NCBI RefSeq assembly: GCF_001999305.1
Contig: NZ_MLHQ01000025.1
Location: 50,864-114,863 of the forward strand
Reading direction: 5' to 3'
DNA from: Rodentibacter myodis
GTDB lineage: Bacteria; Pseudomonadota; Gammaproteobacteria; Enterobacterales; Pasteurellaceae
Length of the DNA: 64,000 bases
A model generated the notes under the pieces. That model had not been told where the DNA came from. It saw only the letters and a list, made by a program, of their open reading frames with translations, and did no database searches. Positions 56,224 through 64,000 of this stretch are shown one piece after another (the stretch's first letter is position 1; each line of letters starts with the position of its first letter). Made by a program: the position numbers and the translations under genes.

Positions 56224-57042
56224 ATGATGCAGCAGAAATTAATCGCCTTTATTGGCGGCGGCAATATGGCACAGGCGATTGTGCTTGGCTTATTGAAACA
56301 GGGTTATCCCGCCATGCAAATTATTGTGAACGATCCGAATGAAGAAAAACGCGCCTTCTTCGCCAATCTTGGTACACAAACTTCAGCCGATAATCTTGAA
56401 AGCGTAACACGTGCAGAAGTGGTTTTGCTTGCGGTAAAACCCCAGATGATGGCGGAAGTTTGTACGCCGTTAAGTGCGGTCAATTTTTCCGATAAATTAC
56501 TCATTTCCATTGCAGCAGGTATTTCCACCGCCCGTCTGCAAGATTTAATTCCAACGGCGAAATCAATCGTGCGGGTAATGCCAAATACTCCGGCATTAGT
56601 GGGGGAAGGAATGGCAGGCTTATTCGCCCCCCAAAACACGGCGGAAACCGACCGCACTTTTGCTCAACATTTACTGACTGCAGTGGGAAAAACTTCGTGG
56701 GTGGAAGATGAAAATCAAATGCACGCCGTCACCGCCGCCTCAGGCAGCAGCCCTGCTTATTTCTTCTTAATGCTGGAAGCAATGCAACAAGCATTGATTG
56801 AAATGAAACTCTCCCCCGAAACCGCCCGTGAATTGGTGCAACAATCAATGTTGGGCGCAGCAAAAATGGTGATAGAAAATCCCCAAACACCACTTTCCAC
56901 CTTACGTGAAAACGTTACCTCCAAAGGTGGTACAACGGCTGCCGCGCTCAGTATTTTCAATGAAAAACAATTTCATCAAATCATTGCACAAGCAATGTTT
57001 GCCTGTGTGGAACGTTCACAAGAAATGGAAAAATTATTCTGA
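56224..57042 (+). CDS. proC: Pyrroline-5-carboxylate reductase
   Basis: A 272-residue NAD(P)H enzyme, the last step of proline synthesis. The Rossmann motif [11 protein letters not shown] is at residues 8-18. [15 protein letters not shown] and the C-terminal dimer signature ([16 protein letters not shown]) are conserved. ATG 56224 or 56227 may start it, behind AGGAAAA. Its stop overlaps the next ATG by one base. Two uptake signals lie within the gene. Confidence 0.96.
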   Translation: MMQQKLIAFIGGGNMAQAIVLGLLKQGYPAMQIIVNDPNEEKRAFFANLGTQTSADNLESVTRAEVVLLAVKPQMMAEVCTPLSAVNFSDKLLISIAAGISTARLQDLIPTAKSIVRVMPNTPALVGEGMAGLFAPQNTAETDRTFAQHLLTAVGKTSWVEDENQMHAVTAASGSSPAYFFLMLEAMQQALIEMKLSPETARELVQQSMLGAAKMVIENPQTPLSTLRENVTSKGGTTAAALSIFNEKQFHQIIAQAMFACVERSQEMEKLF

Positions 57043-58202
57043 TGCAAATTCGTCCTTTTTACTGGCTCGCCTTGAGCTTTCTCGGTTATTACTGTGCTTA
57101 CGGCGTATTTTTACCTTTTTTTCCGGCGTGGTTAAAATCGCAACAGTACGGTGAAGAAATGATTGGGCTTGTGATTGGTAGCTCTTATATTTTCCGTTTT
57201 GTTGGCGGAATGTTTTTTTCTGCCCGAATCAAAAAAGCGGATCATATTATCAATTCTTTGCGTTTACTTGCCCTCGCCTCCAGCCTCATTATGGCGATAA
57301 TGAGTTTTGTCACCCAACATTTTTGGTTGCTCTTTGCCGCCATTGGGCTATTTGCAATGGTCAATTCCGCCGGAATGCCTATCGGCGATTCGTTGGCTTC
57401 CACTTGGCAGCGACAAATTGGATTAGACTACGGCAAAGTGCGATTAATCGGCTCGGTGGCATTTATCCTTGGCGTGGTTGTTTTCGGTGGAATGATCGGC
57501 TGGTTGGGCGAACAAAATATTGTGTGGATTTTGACCGCACTTTTATTGTTTTATACTCTCATTCAGCTCTTCAATCCCACTATTCCCCCCAAAGATGAAG
57601 ACTCAAGCGGTACACACAACCAAATTGGCTTTTGGGCATTATTGAAAAACCCAATTACCTTACGGGTGCTGATTGCCGTGGGCTTAATTCAAGGCTCGCA
57701 CGCCGCTTATTATGTATATAGCACCATTTATTGGACAAGCCTCGGCATTCCCGTTTCACAAACCGGCTTACTTTGGGCAGTCGGTGTGGTGGCGGAAATT
57801 TTGCTGTTTTTTTTCTCCCGCCGCTTATTCCAAAATCGCACGGTAAGCACGATTTTTTATCTTTCCGCTTTCGTGTGTGTGTTGCGTTGGGCAGGCTTAG
57901 CCTACGCTGATCATTTCTGGGAAATATTGCCGTTACAAGTGGCACATAGCGTTACCTACGCGGCTTGTCATTACGCCATCGTACGCTACATCAGCACCCA
58001 ACCCCAACATCACATTGCCAAACTACAAGGCTTGTATAATGGACTTTCCAACGGTGTATTGATTGCCTTGTTTACCGCCCTTTCCGGCGTGATTTATCCT
58101 ATTTCACCGGCAATGACATTTTTATCAATGAGTGCCGTTGCAGCCCTCGCCTTCTTTGTGATTCCACGAAAATTAGAGGCATTTTTGCTAAAACAGAATT
58201 GA
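57042..58202 (+). CDS. MFS transporter, HcaT-like (3-phenylpropionate carrier family)
   Basis: A 386-residue inner-membrane carrier with 12 helices. The start [33 protein letters not shown] and [21 protein letters not shown] resemble HcaT and the H. influenzae homologue between proC and xerD. The physiological substrate in Pasteurellaceae, which lack phenylpropionate catabolism, is unknown. The first base overlaps the proC stop, so the two are translationally coupled; xerD follows after 10 bases. Confidence 0.88.
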   Translation: MQIRPFYWLALSFLGYYCAYGVFLPFFPAWLKSQQYGEEMIGLVIGSSYIFRFVGGMFFSARIKKADHIINSLRLLALASSLIMAIMSFVTQHFWLLFAAIGLFAMVNSAGMPIGDSLASTWQRQIGLDYGKVRLIGSVAFILGVVVFGGMIGWLGEQNIVWILTALLLFYTLIQLFNPTIPPKDEDSSGTHNQIGFWALLKNPITLRVLIAVGLIQGSHAAYYVYSTIYWTSLGIPVSQTGLLWAVGVVAEILLFFFSRRLFQNRTVSTIFYLSAFVCVLRWAGLAYADHFWEILPLQVAHSVTYAACHYAIVRYISTQPQHHIAKLQGLYNGLSNGVLIALFTALSGVIYPISPAMTFLSMSAVAALAFFVIPRKLEAFLLKQN

Positions 58203-58212
58203 TGAATATAAG

Positions 58213-59106
58213 ATGAACAATTTGTCATTTATTGATTTATTTCTAAACGAATATTGGATCGAAAAAGGACTTTCGGAAAATACTGTGCAATCTTATCGAC
58301 TGGATTTGACCGCACTTTGTGATTGGCTTGAGAAAAACAATCTGTCTCTTGAAACCTTAGACGCAATAGATTTACAACGTTTTCTCGGCGAACGCTTAGA
58401 ACAGGGTTACAAAGCCACCAGCACCGCCCGAATGTTAAGTGCGATTCGTAAATTATTCCAATATTTATACCGCGAAAAATACCGTTCGGACGATCCCAGT
58501 GCGGTTCTCAGCTCGCCTAAATTGCCGGGACGCTTACCGAAATATTTAAGCGAACAACAAGTCAGTGATTTGCTCAATACGCCGAATGTGGAAGTTCCGC
58601 TTGAATTGCGTGATAAAGCAATGTTGGAATTACTTTACGCAACGGGATTGCGGGTAACAGAGCTGGTCTCACTTACCATTGAAAATATGAACGTACAACA
58701 AGGTGTCGTGCGGGTAATCGGGAAAGGCAACAAAGAACGAATCGTGCCAATGGGAGAAGAAGCCGCCTTTTGGATTCGCCAGTTTGTATTATATGCCCGC
58801 CCTATTTTGTTGAACGGACAAAGCAGCGATATTGTGTTTCCAAGCCAACGCGCCCAACAAATGACCCGTCAAACCTTTTGGCATCGCATAAAGCATTATG
58901 CCATTTTAGCGGATATTGATGCAGAAGCCCTTTCCCCTCACGTTCTACGCCACGCTTTCGCCACTCATCTGGTTAATCACGGGGCGGATTTACGTGTGGT
59001 GCAAATGCTGCTTGGACACAGCGATCTCTCCACCACGCAAATTTACACTCACGTGGCAAAAGAACGCTTAAAACGCTTACACGAACGGTTTCATCCAAGG
59101 GGATAA
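58213..59106 (+). CDS. xerD: Tyrosine recombinase XerD
   Basis: A 297-residue recombinase that, with XerC, resolves chromosome dimers at dif under FtsK control. The catalytic set is visible: R in ATGLRVTELV, K in GKGNKERIVP, HVLRHAFATH (HxxR), GHSDLSTTQIYTH with the late His and nucleophile Tyr. N-terminal SAM-like domain SENTVQSYRLDLTALCDWL. Length and ending (LHERFHPRG) match XerD rather than XerC. Third gene of proC-MFS-xerD. Confidence 0.95.
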   Translation: MNNLSFIDLFLNEYWIEKGLSENTVQSYRLDLTALCDWLEKNNLSLETLDAIDLQRFLGERLEQGYKATSTARMLSAIRKLFQYLYREKYRSDDPSAVLSSPKLPGRLPKYLSEQQVSDLLNTPNVEVPLELRDKAMLELLYATGLRVTELVSLTIENMNVQQGVVRVIGKGNKERIVPMGEEAAFWIRQFVLYARPILLNGQSSDIVFPSQRAQQMTRQTFWHRIKHYAILADIDAEALSPHVLRHAFATHLVNHGADLRVVQMLLGHSDLSTTQIYTHVAKERLKRLHERFHPRG

Positions 59107-59248
59107 GATAAAAAAGGCATCCGTTTGTTCGGTTGCCCCCATTCGTTATAACCAAAGCCGGTCTGATTCCCCGATCAACCGATTACTTAAACTTAACTTA
59201 ATTGATGGTTGTCATCATAGACAAATAAGAGTGCAGTAGCATTTTTCA

Positions 59249-60403
59249 TTATTTTTTCGGTTTCTTCGGCATATCGGTTTCTAAATCTAACCCGTTATCC
59301 ACCCGAAGCCCGGCTTGGTTGGCTAATTTCATCATCAGTTCTTCGCTTGGTTTGGGTGGGGCTTCCCCCTCAAACCAACGCTGAAACTCGATTTTGCCGT
59401 CCCATTCCGGCAGCGGGGCGGGAGGAAGCGGCACAATATCGTCCAAATCGGGCACTTTAGGTTGTAGGTAGTCTTTATCATAAAGGTAATCACCGATAAT
59501 TTTATAGCGACGAGCTCGCTCACTATCTTCTCTGAGATTCAAATTATCTAAGTATTTTTCTTCTTTTGTATTATTAAATACTCTTGCTAAAACATTAGCA
59601 GAAAGGTCACTACCATTCTTTACACCTTGATGAAATACTTCCAATGCTTTCTGATATTCTTTTTTTCTTTGTAATCTGATACCTAACATATCAGAGGCCT
59701 CACCTAATCCTTGCTTTGAAGCACAGGCGCGCAACTGATCGACTAATTTTATACGTAGTTCTAATGTTTCGTCATCATTAATACTTCCTAACATATCCGC
59801 CACAACATATTGTGCTTCACGACTCCCTAAATCTGCCGCTTTTCTCAGATAAGCATATTTACCATCTTTTTCTGTTCGCACGCCATACCCCACATCCAAA
59901 TAACCGTACAGATTGTAATAAGCCGTTGCCGGCAATTGTTTCGCCAGTTCTTCGTTGAGATTATGCACTTCCGTCTGCGGCATATCGGCGCTAATGCGCC
60001 CGCTTTTGAGTAAGTATTGCAAACGGATATTGGCTTTGTAATCCCCATTCATTGCCGCAATACGGTAATAACGTGCCAACCCGTTCCATACCGCATCGCC
60101 CCACGTACCCGTCCACATATTGTGTAGGTCGTGGTATAACGCATAGTTATATAGCTGTTGGGTGTCTTCCGAGAGTTCCGGTTTTTCTTCGTGCTTACAC
60201 ACAAACTCCAAATTGGCTTTTAACTGTTCCATTTTTTCCCTCTTGATTTTTCTCGCTTTATGTTCATCAATGATACCGGGTGAGCTGGAATGCCCCGCTC
60301 CGCCCAAATCAATCCCTTTAAAAAAGCTTGTGCCCACCCAAATTACCAAGGCAATTAAGGCAATCAGCACAATCACGATGATTTTAAAAACACGTGTCAT
60401 CAT
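59249..60403 (-). CDS. Sel1-repeat-type protein, likely immunity partner of the phospholipase effector
   Basis: A 384-residue protein with one N-terminal transmembrane helix (about residues 8-28), then a periplasmic region with Sel1/TPR-like repeats (YLRKAADLGSREAQYVVADML, GVKNGSDLSANVLARV) and a Pro-rich C-terminus. Its ATG shares one base with the stop of the phospholipase gene (TAATG), the usual effector-immunity coupling. Sel1-type proteins serve as immunity proteins for Tle5-class phospholipase D effectors. It is intact although its effector is truncated. Immunity is inferred from context. Confidence 0.75.
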   Translation of the reverse strand: MMTRVFKIIVIVLIALIALVIWVGTSFFKGIDLGGAGHSSSPGIIDEHKARKIKREKMEQLKANLEFVCKHEEKPELSEDTQQLYNYALYHDLHNMWTGTWGDAVWNGLARYYRIAAMNGDYKANIRLQYLLKSGRISADMPQTEVHNLNEELAKQLPATAYYNLYGYLDVGYGVRTEKDGKYAYLRKAADLGSREAQYVVADMLGSINDDETLELRIKLVDQLRACASKQGLGEASDMLGIRLQRKKEYQKALEVFHQGVKNGSDLSANVLARVFNNTKEEKYLDNLNLREDSERARRYKIIGDYLYDKDYLQPKVPDLDDIVPLPPAPLPEWDGKIEFQRWFEGEAPPKPSEELMMKLANQAGLRVDNGLDLETDMPKKPKK

Positions 60404-61416
60404 TAATCACTCCGACTTACTGTTGGGTCGGCACGATAAAATTCCCGTAAGGCACATTCCGGAGAATTTCCATCTTTTTGGGATCTTTTATTTGCTTCAA
60501 TTAATTTTCCCCATACATCAAATGCTTTTACCGCCACCGCATAATCATGCATATCATCCGGATTCGCCGACGCATTCTTATTGGTGTGTAAATCCCATAA
60601 GCGTTTGCGTAACCCTTCCGCCACTTCACCACATTCCATAATAATCCCCAACTCCGTATCTACCTGCATACTGCGCGTATTCAAATTCGCCGAGCTGATG
60701 ACGGTAAACACGTCGTCCATAATCGTGACTTTAGAATGTACATAGACTTCCGCCAGCACATCTTTGCCTTTGTTATCTTTGTAACTATGCACGTATTTGC
60801 CGTGCTCATCTTTTGGCATTAAGGTGCAAATATGCGCTTTAATCCCCGGTGTATCACTCATTTCATAGCCCAACGCTTTTGTCAGGTTTGCCTCTTCCTG
60901 ACTTAACGCTTGATTTTCAATGGAGTTTGATTGTGAGGTGTTTTCGTTATTTTGGCTGTTCTTTTGCTTTTTCTCGGCTTCACGCTGCTTTGCGTCGATG
61001 TCGGTAATCTCTTTTTCAATACGCTTGATTTCTTGTTCGTTGGCTTGATATGCTGTCTCCGCCGCCGCTCTTCCTTCCGCTGTCGGTGATGTTGTTTTTT
61101 GATTATACAAAATCGCCCGATTAACGTTGCATTTACCCAATTCCACCTCCAATTCCTGTCGTTTAACTGCTCTTGCCACGCCCGGCATCACATCCTGTCT
61201 ACCCAATAATTTAAACATTTCATCGGTTGTGTAAGTCCCCACGCCAATACCGCTATCGGAAGAATTCGTGACCGTAAACCAGTGAATTGGTCCTTCTGCC
61301 CGTCCGCCTTTTTTCAGTTTTTCCCAGTGGGTGATAAACTCCCGCACTAACGGTGGAAAACGAAAATACTGATTTTCCGTGTAAAGATAGCTGGTGGTTT
61401 GTTTAATATTTTTTAT
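60403..61416 (-). pseudogene. C-terminal half of a phospholipase D (Tle5-like) type VI effector
   Basis: An open frame of about 338 codons without a proper start. It opens after a stop at 61417-61419 with TSYLYTENQYFRFPPLVREF, a conserved mid-protein stretch of PLD effectors. One HKD motif remains: VHSKVTIMDD (HxKx4D), followed by SSANLNTRSMQVDTE. The first HKD and the upstream half of the enzyme are missing. A Lys/Glu-rich coiled insert (NEQEIKRIEKEITDIDAKQ) lies in the middle. PLD enzymes need two HKD motifs, so it should be inactive unless it dimerises. Translation from GTG at 61347 is possible but would give only the same half. Confidence 0.8.
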
Positions 61417-61460
61417 CTAGCTATTCAAGATCAAATCGATTTAAATGCTGATACTAACTA

Positions 61461-61691
61461 TCATTTATTATTTCTAAAAAATTTCTTAAATAAAAAAATA
61501 ATAAAATCTATAAAAAAGATGAAAAATAAATAAATAATCACATATACAAAAAAATGAGACCAAAAAACATCTTTCATTAAAACAGAAGTTGCAGACAGCC
61601 AATAATAATCTCCATATACATCAATAAATGTAACTAAAAATATAATTACTATAAAAAACATATTGCTTTTACAATATTTATTTAAAAGCAT
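61461..61691 (-). CDS. Small two-helix membrane protein, possible immunity protein
   Basis: A 76-residue, very hydrophobic protein with two transmembrane helices (about residues 11-30 and 45-68) and a basic end (LFKKFFRNNK). GAGG precedes the ATG. It follows the broken GSYGCFG-type effector gene on the same strand, in very AT-rich DNA. Small membrane proteins next to periplasm-acting effectors are often immunity proteins; this is inference from position. I recognise no family. Confidence 0.5.
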   Translation of the reverse strand: MLLNKYCKSNMFFIVIIFLVTFIDVYGDYYWLSATSVLMKDVFWSHFFVYVIIYLFFIFFIDFIIFLFKKFFRNNK

Positions 61692-61788
61692 AATTTCCTC
61701 GCCTTTTATTTTTTACTTTAATTTCTATATTTAATTTATCTAAAAAATAAAATATTACATTATTAAATATTTTTAAATAAATAATAAG

Positions 61789-62691
61789 TTACTCTTCCAA
61801 TATTTCTTCAGGAATATAAGTTTCTCCTTCCTTATTTTTTAAATGGATTTCTATCTTTAATTTATCTTTAAACGCAAGATCCACAATCCTATTACATATT
61901 TTTATCCAACTAGGATTTGAAAGATGATCATCATAATCATCATTGAGGCTGGCAAGTTTAGCTTTATGCGCAGTAGGGTATATATTTTCCTTGGGAATGT
62001 AGCCAAAACAACCATAAGATCCTCCTAGGTAATCATATCCAAATATACTATATGTCCCTCCTATATGAATTAACACATTTGTAGCTATATTAGGATTTAT
62101 CCTTGGTTCATCAATAGTACTACCATCAAGTTTTTTCTGTGTTCTCAGAGGCTTAGCTGGTAGCTTTTCACTACCAAATCAGGTTAATTGAAAAGCATTC
62201 AATCCATCAGGCTCGTATGGTGGATCTATATTAATATATCTAGCTTTATTTTTTATACCCCTAGAAATATTCTGAACTATTGCTCTAGGAAAATTTGGCA
62301 TCCACAATGCCATATATTGATTTCGCTCATAGTCATCAGGCACAAACTCTCTATTAAGTAAAACTTCTTTATTAACAATTCCATTATTAGCCTGTTTTTT
62401 ACTCCCTAAATAATACCAAGAGTCTCTTGTTATATTAAAACTATCTATAACTTCATCAGATATTTTAACTCTGTCTCTATTTAATCGCCTGATTAAAACA
62501 TTAACTTTATATGTTTTTACTATCACTGCGGGATCTGAAGAAGAATAATCTATACCCTTTAAAGCTTATATTGTATAGCCCGTTTCCTCTCCCGTTATTT
62601 CTAATACTATTATTTTTTGACTAATCTTTTGCTCAAAAATAAAATCTTCATTTTTTGTCGTTTTAGCCTCTGTTATTGCTTTGTTTTCCAT
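61789..62691 (-). pseudogene. Putative type VI effector with two in-frame stops
   Basis: One reading frame of about 300 codons runs from ATG 62691 (MENKAITEAKTTKNEDFIFE) to 61789, interrupted by TAA near 62567 (after EETGYTI) and TGA near 62179 (after LNAFQLT), with no shift of frame. Similar composition continues across both stops. The last third has VLIHIGGTYSIF and LGGSYGCFGYIPKENIY; a His...GSxGC arrangement like this is typical of cysteine-type peptidoglycan hydrolases and L,D-transpeptidase-like effectors. The ATG overlaps the out-of-frame tail of vgrG, as effector genes usually do. AT-rich and without uptake signals. Confidence 0.65.
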
Positions 62692-64000
62692 TCCCAGTCT
62701 TCTTCATGGTCAATATGTAATCTACATTTTACGTTTTCTTCATTTTGTGTATAAAAGATAGGCGTTAATCCATCTAAATCAGTAATTCCATTTTGCTCCC
62801 CCTCATTGAGCACTAAACGGAACATTTACATAAGGGTTTCCTTCATCATCTAACATTCTAAATTGAACTTTGTACAAGGATTCATTACCATTAACACTCA
62901 TTTCAAACGGATTCACCGCTTCAGCTTCCCCACTCTCCATGACCAGCTCTCCCTCAACATACACATCCCCCACCAAGGTGATGCCTTCCCGGTCGATGAT
63001 TATCGAACCTCCCGGGCCGCTAATTTCTACCGTTTCGTAACCCTCTAAGTCAAACTCTTCGCAGATTTGCTCAAGCAGTTCCCCCGCCCGCCAGCTGCCG
63101 TTTTGCGCAACTTCAATGTTTAATTCGTTGCCGACGTGGATAATGGTGTCGCCATGTACATTCACATAGCGGTTGTTATTGACGTTGAGTATGTCGTCTT
63201 TTTCAATTTTGCTGATGCGGTTGCGTCCGATATGCTTGAATTGGTCTCGGTTGATGGTGAGGGCTTCGTCCTGTGCCACCGTTTCCGTGCGGTTGTTGCC
63301 GATGTGGATAGTTTCGTTTCGGCTCACTTGTTCGGTACGGTCATTACCTATTTGAGTTGTTTCATCGTGTTTGACGATGTGGTTTAAGTCTTTTTCGGCG
63401 TGAAGAAAGATTTCTTCTTGTCCTTTTTCATCTTCAAAACGCAGTTCATTAAACCCGTTACCTTTGTGGCTTTTGGATTTGATTGTGGTGCGGGTTTTGT
63501 GTTCGGGGAGCCTATAAGGCGGTTCGGTGGTGCTGTGGTAGGTGCGCCCGATAACGATGGGGTGGTCAGGGTCGCCGTTTAAGTATTTGACCAGCACTTC
63601 ATCGCCGATTCGCGGTATCATCATATTACCGTATTGCGCCCCCGCCCAGCCTTGGCTTACCCGTACCCAACATGAGCTGTGTTCGTCAAAATTCCCTTGC
63701 CTGTCCCAAGGGAATTGCAGTTTCACTCTGCCCCATTCGTCACAATAGATTTCTTCTCCCTGTGGCCCCGCTACATGGGCGACTTGTGACCTCCGTATTA
63801 TCGACCGGGGTAATCATATTTTTCATAATCAGGAGAAAGCGAAGAAGTAGAAGACGCTGAAAGAGAAGAAACATCCGCAGAATTGACCGCACTTTGAGAA
63901 GAAGGGATTGGGGAAGAATTATGCTGATGTTCAAGGTGGTAGTTCGGATTTAAGAAGGTGTAATCCCGTAAGGTTTGGCGAGTGGTTGTCAGTTTTCGGC
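62673..64000 (-). pseudogene. vgrG: Degenerate vgrG (type VI spike), runs off the window
   Basis: Reading from the right edge: TLRDYTFLNPNYHLEHQH, a Ser-rich segment with an uptake signal (63887-63897), then DYPGR directly before a stop. After that come TEVTSRP and, one frame away, HVAGPQGEEIYCDEWGRVKLQFPWDRQG and the gp5-like needle with repeats of the IGNNRTE type (63150-63380). The ~150 residues normally between DYPGR and the RP.VAGPQ segment are missing. At the 3' end the long frame stops at 62803, but a VgrG-like tail (GITDLDGLTPIFYTQNEEN...) continues in another frame to TAA 62673. At least one internal deletion and two frameshifts make it non-functional as read. Confidence 0.8.

Noticed and set aside
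62179..62691. In-frame TGA and TAA considered as selenocysteine or stop-codon recoding
   Set aside because: There is no selenocysteine insertion hairpin that I can see, both stop types occur, and the neighbouring vgrG and phospholipase genes are also decayed, so nonsense mutation is simpler.
63136..63387. Plus-strand frame of 83 codons opposite vgrG
   Set aside because: It is antisense to the repetitive needle region of vgrG; no ribosome site.

Overview
The window is a stretch of Pasteurellaceae chromosome. More than forty copies of the Haemophilus influenzae-type DNA uptake signal (AAGTGCGGT or its complement) are scattered through it, many as inverted pairs that double as transcription terminators. 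Gene neighbourhoods also match the family: uvrA/ssb, rpsU-dnaG-rpoD, ribF-ileS-lspA-ispH, mutY-yggX-mltC, rph-pyrE and proC-MFS-xerD. Type VI secretion (VgrG) remnants argue against H. influenzae itself and fit Aggregatibacter or another Haemophilus/Pasteurella-like genus; I cannot settle the species from sequence alone.

Layout. 1-22.4 kb is core genome: transporters (brnQ, nhaA, betT, tyrP, dauA), DNA repair and replication (uvrA/ssb under one LexA-like box, dnaG), sigma-70 (rpoD), tRNA modification (tsaD, dusC), nucleotide enzymes (tdk, pyrE, rph), and a broken FkbM methyltransferase. At 22.44 kb a tRNA-Ser(GGA) is the insertion site of a ~12.6-kb island running to about 35.09 kb. 35.3-46.1 kb is core again (ispH, lspA, ileS, ribF, murJ, rpsT, rpmE, mutY, yggX, mltC, tRNA-Phe, tRNA-Asn). 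46.4-52.2 kb is accessory or decayed: a dld 3' remnant, an acquired YfcC-type carrier plus CocE/NonD hydrolase pair, yafJ and a dead IS4-family transposase. 52.3-59.1 kb holds a Fur-regulated TonB receptor, a preQ1-riboswitch-controlled yhhQ, rdgC, proC, an MFS carrier and xerD. From 59.2 kb to the end is a degenerating VgrG/effector/immunity cluster.

The most interesting part is the island. It looks like a P4-like phage satellite that carries its own P2-type major capsid protein. It has a P4-type integrase, two AlpA regulators, a coiled-coil (scaffold- or Sid-like) protein followed by a gpN-like capsid protein, an Ogr/Delta zinc-finger activator, a DUF927 replicative helicase (frameshifted at a U6G heptamer), an iteron cluster that looks like its origin, and two toxin-antitoxin pairs. 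There is no portal, terminase, tail or lysis gene, so it would depend on a helper. Its immunity region is an in-frame 525-bp tandem duplication. Each copy carries a sigma-70 promoter, an early terminator, a C4/CI-type antisense RNA and an Icd-like reading frame. The antisense loops and both of their target sites differ between copies but co-vary, so the two copies look like two orthogonal RNA immunity circuits in series.

The right end shows successive decay of a type VI tip cluster. vgrG has lost an internal segment and its C-terminal tail is out of frame. An effector gene with a GSYGCFG motif carries two in-frame stops. A phospholipase D effector is reduced to its C-terminal HKD half, but its Sel1-type partner remains intact.
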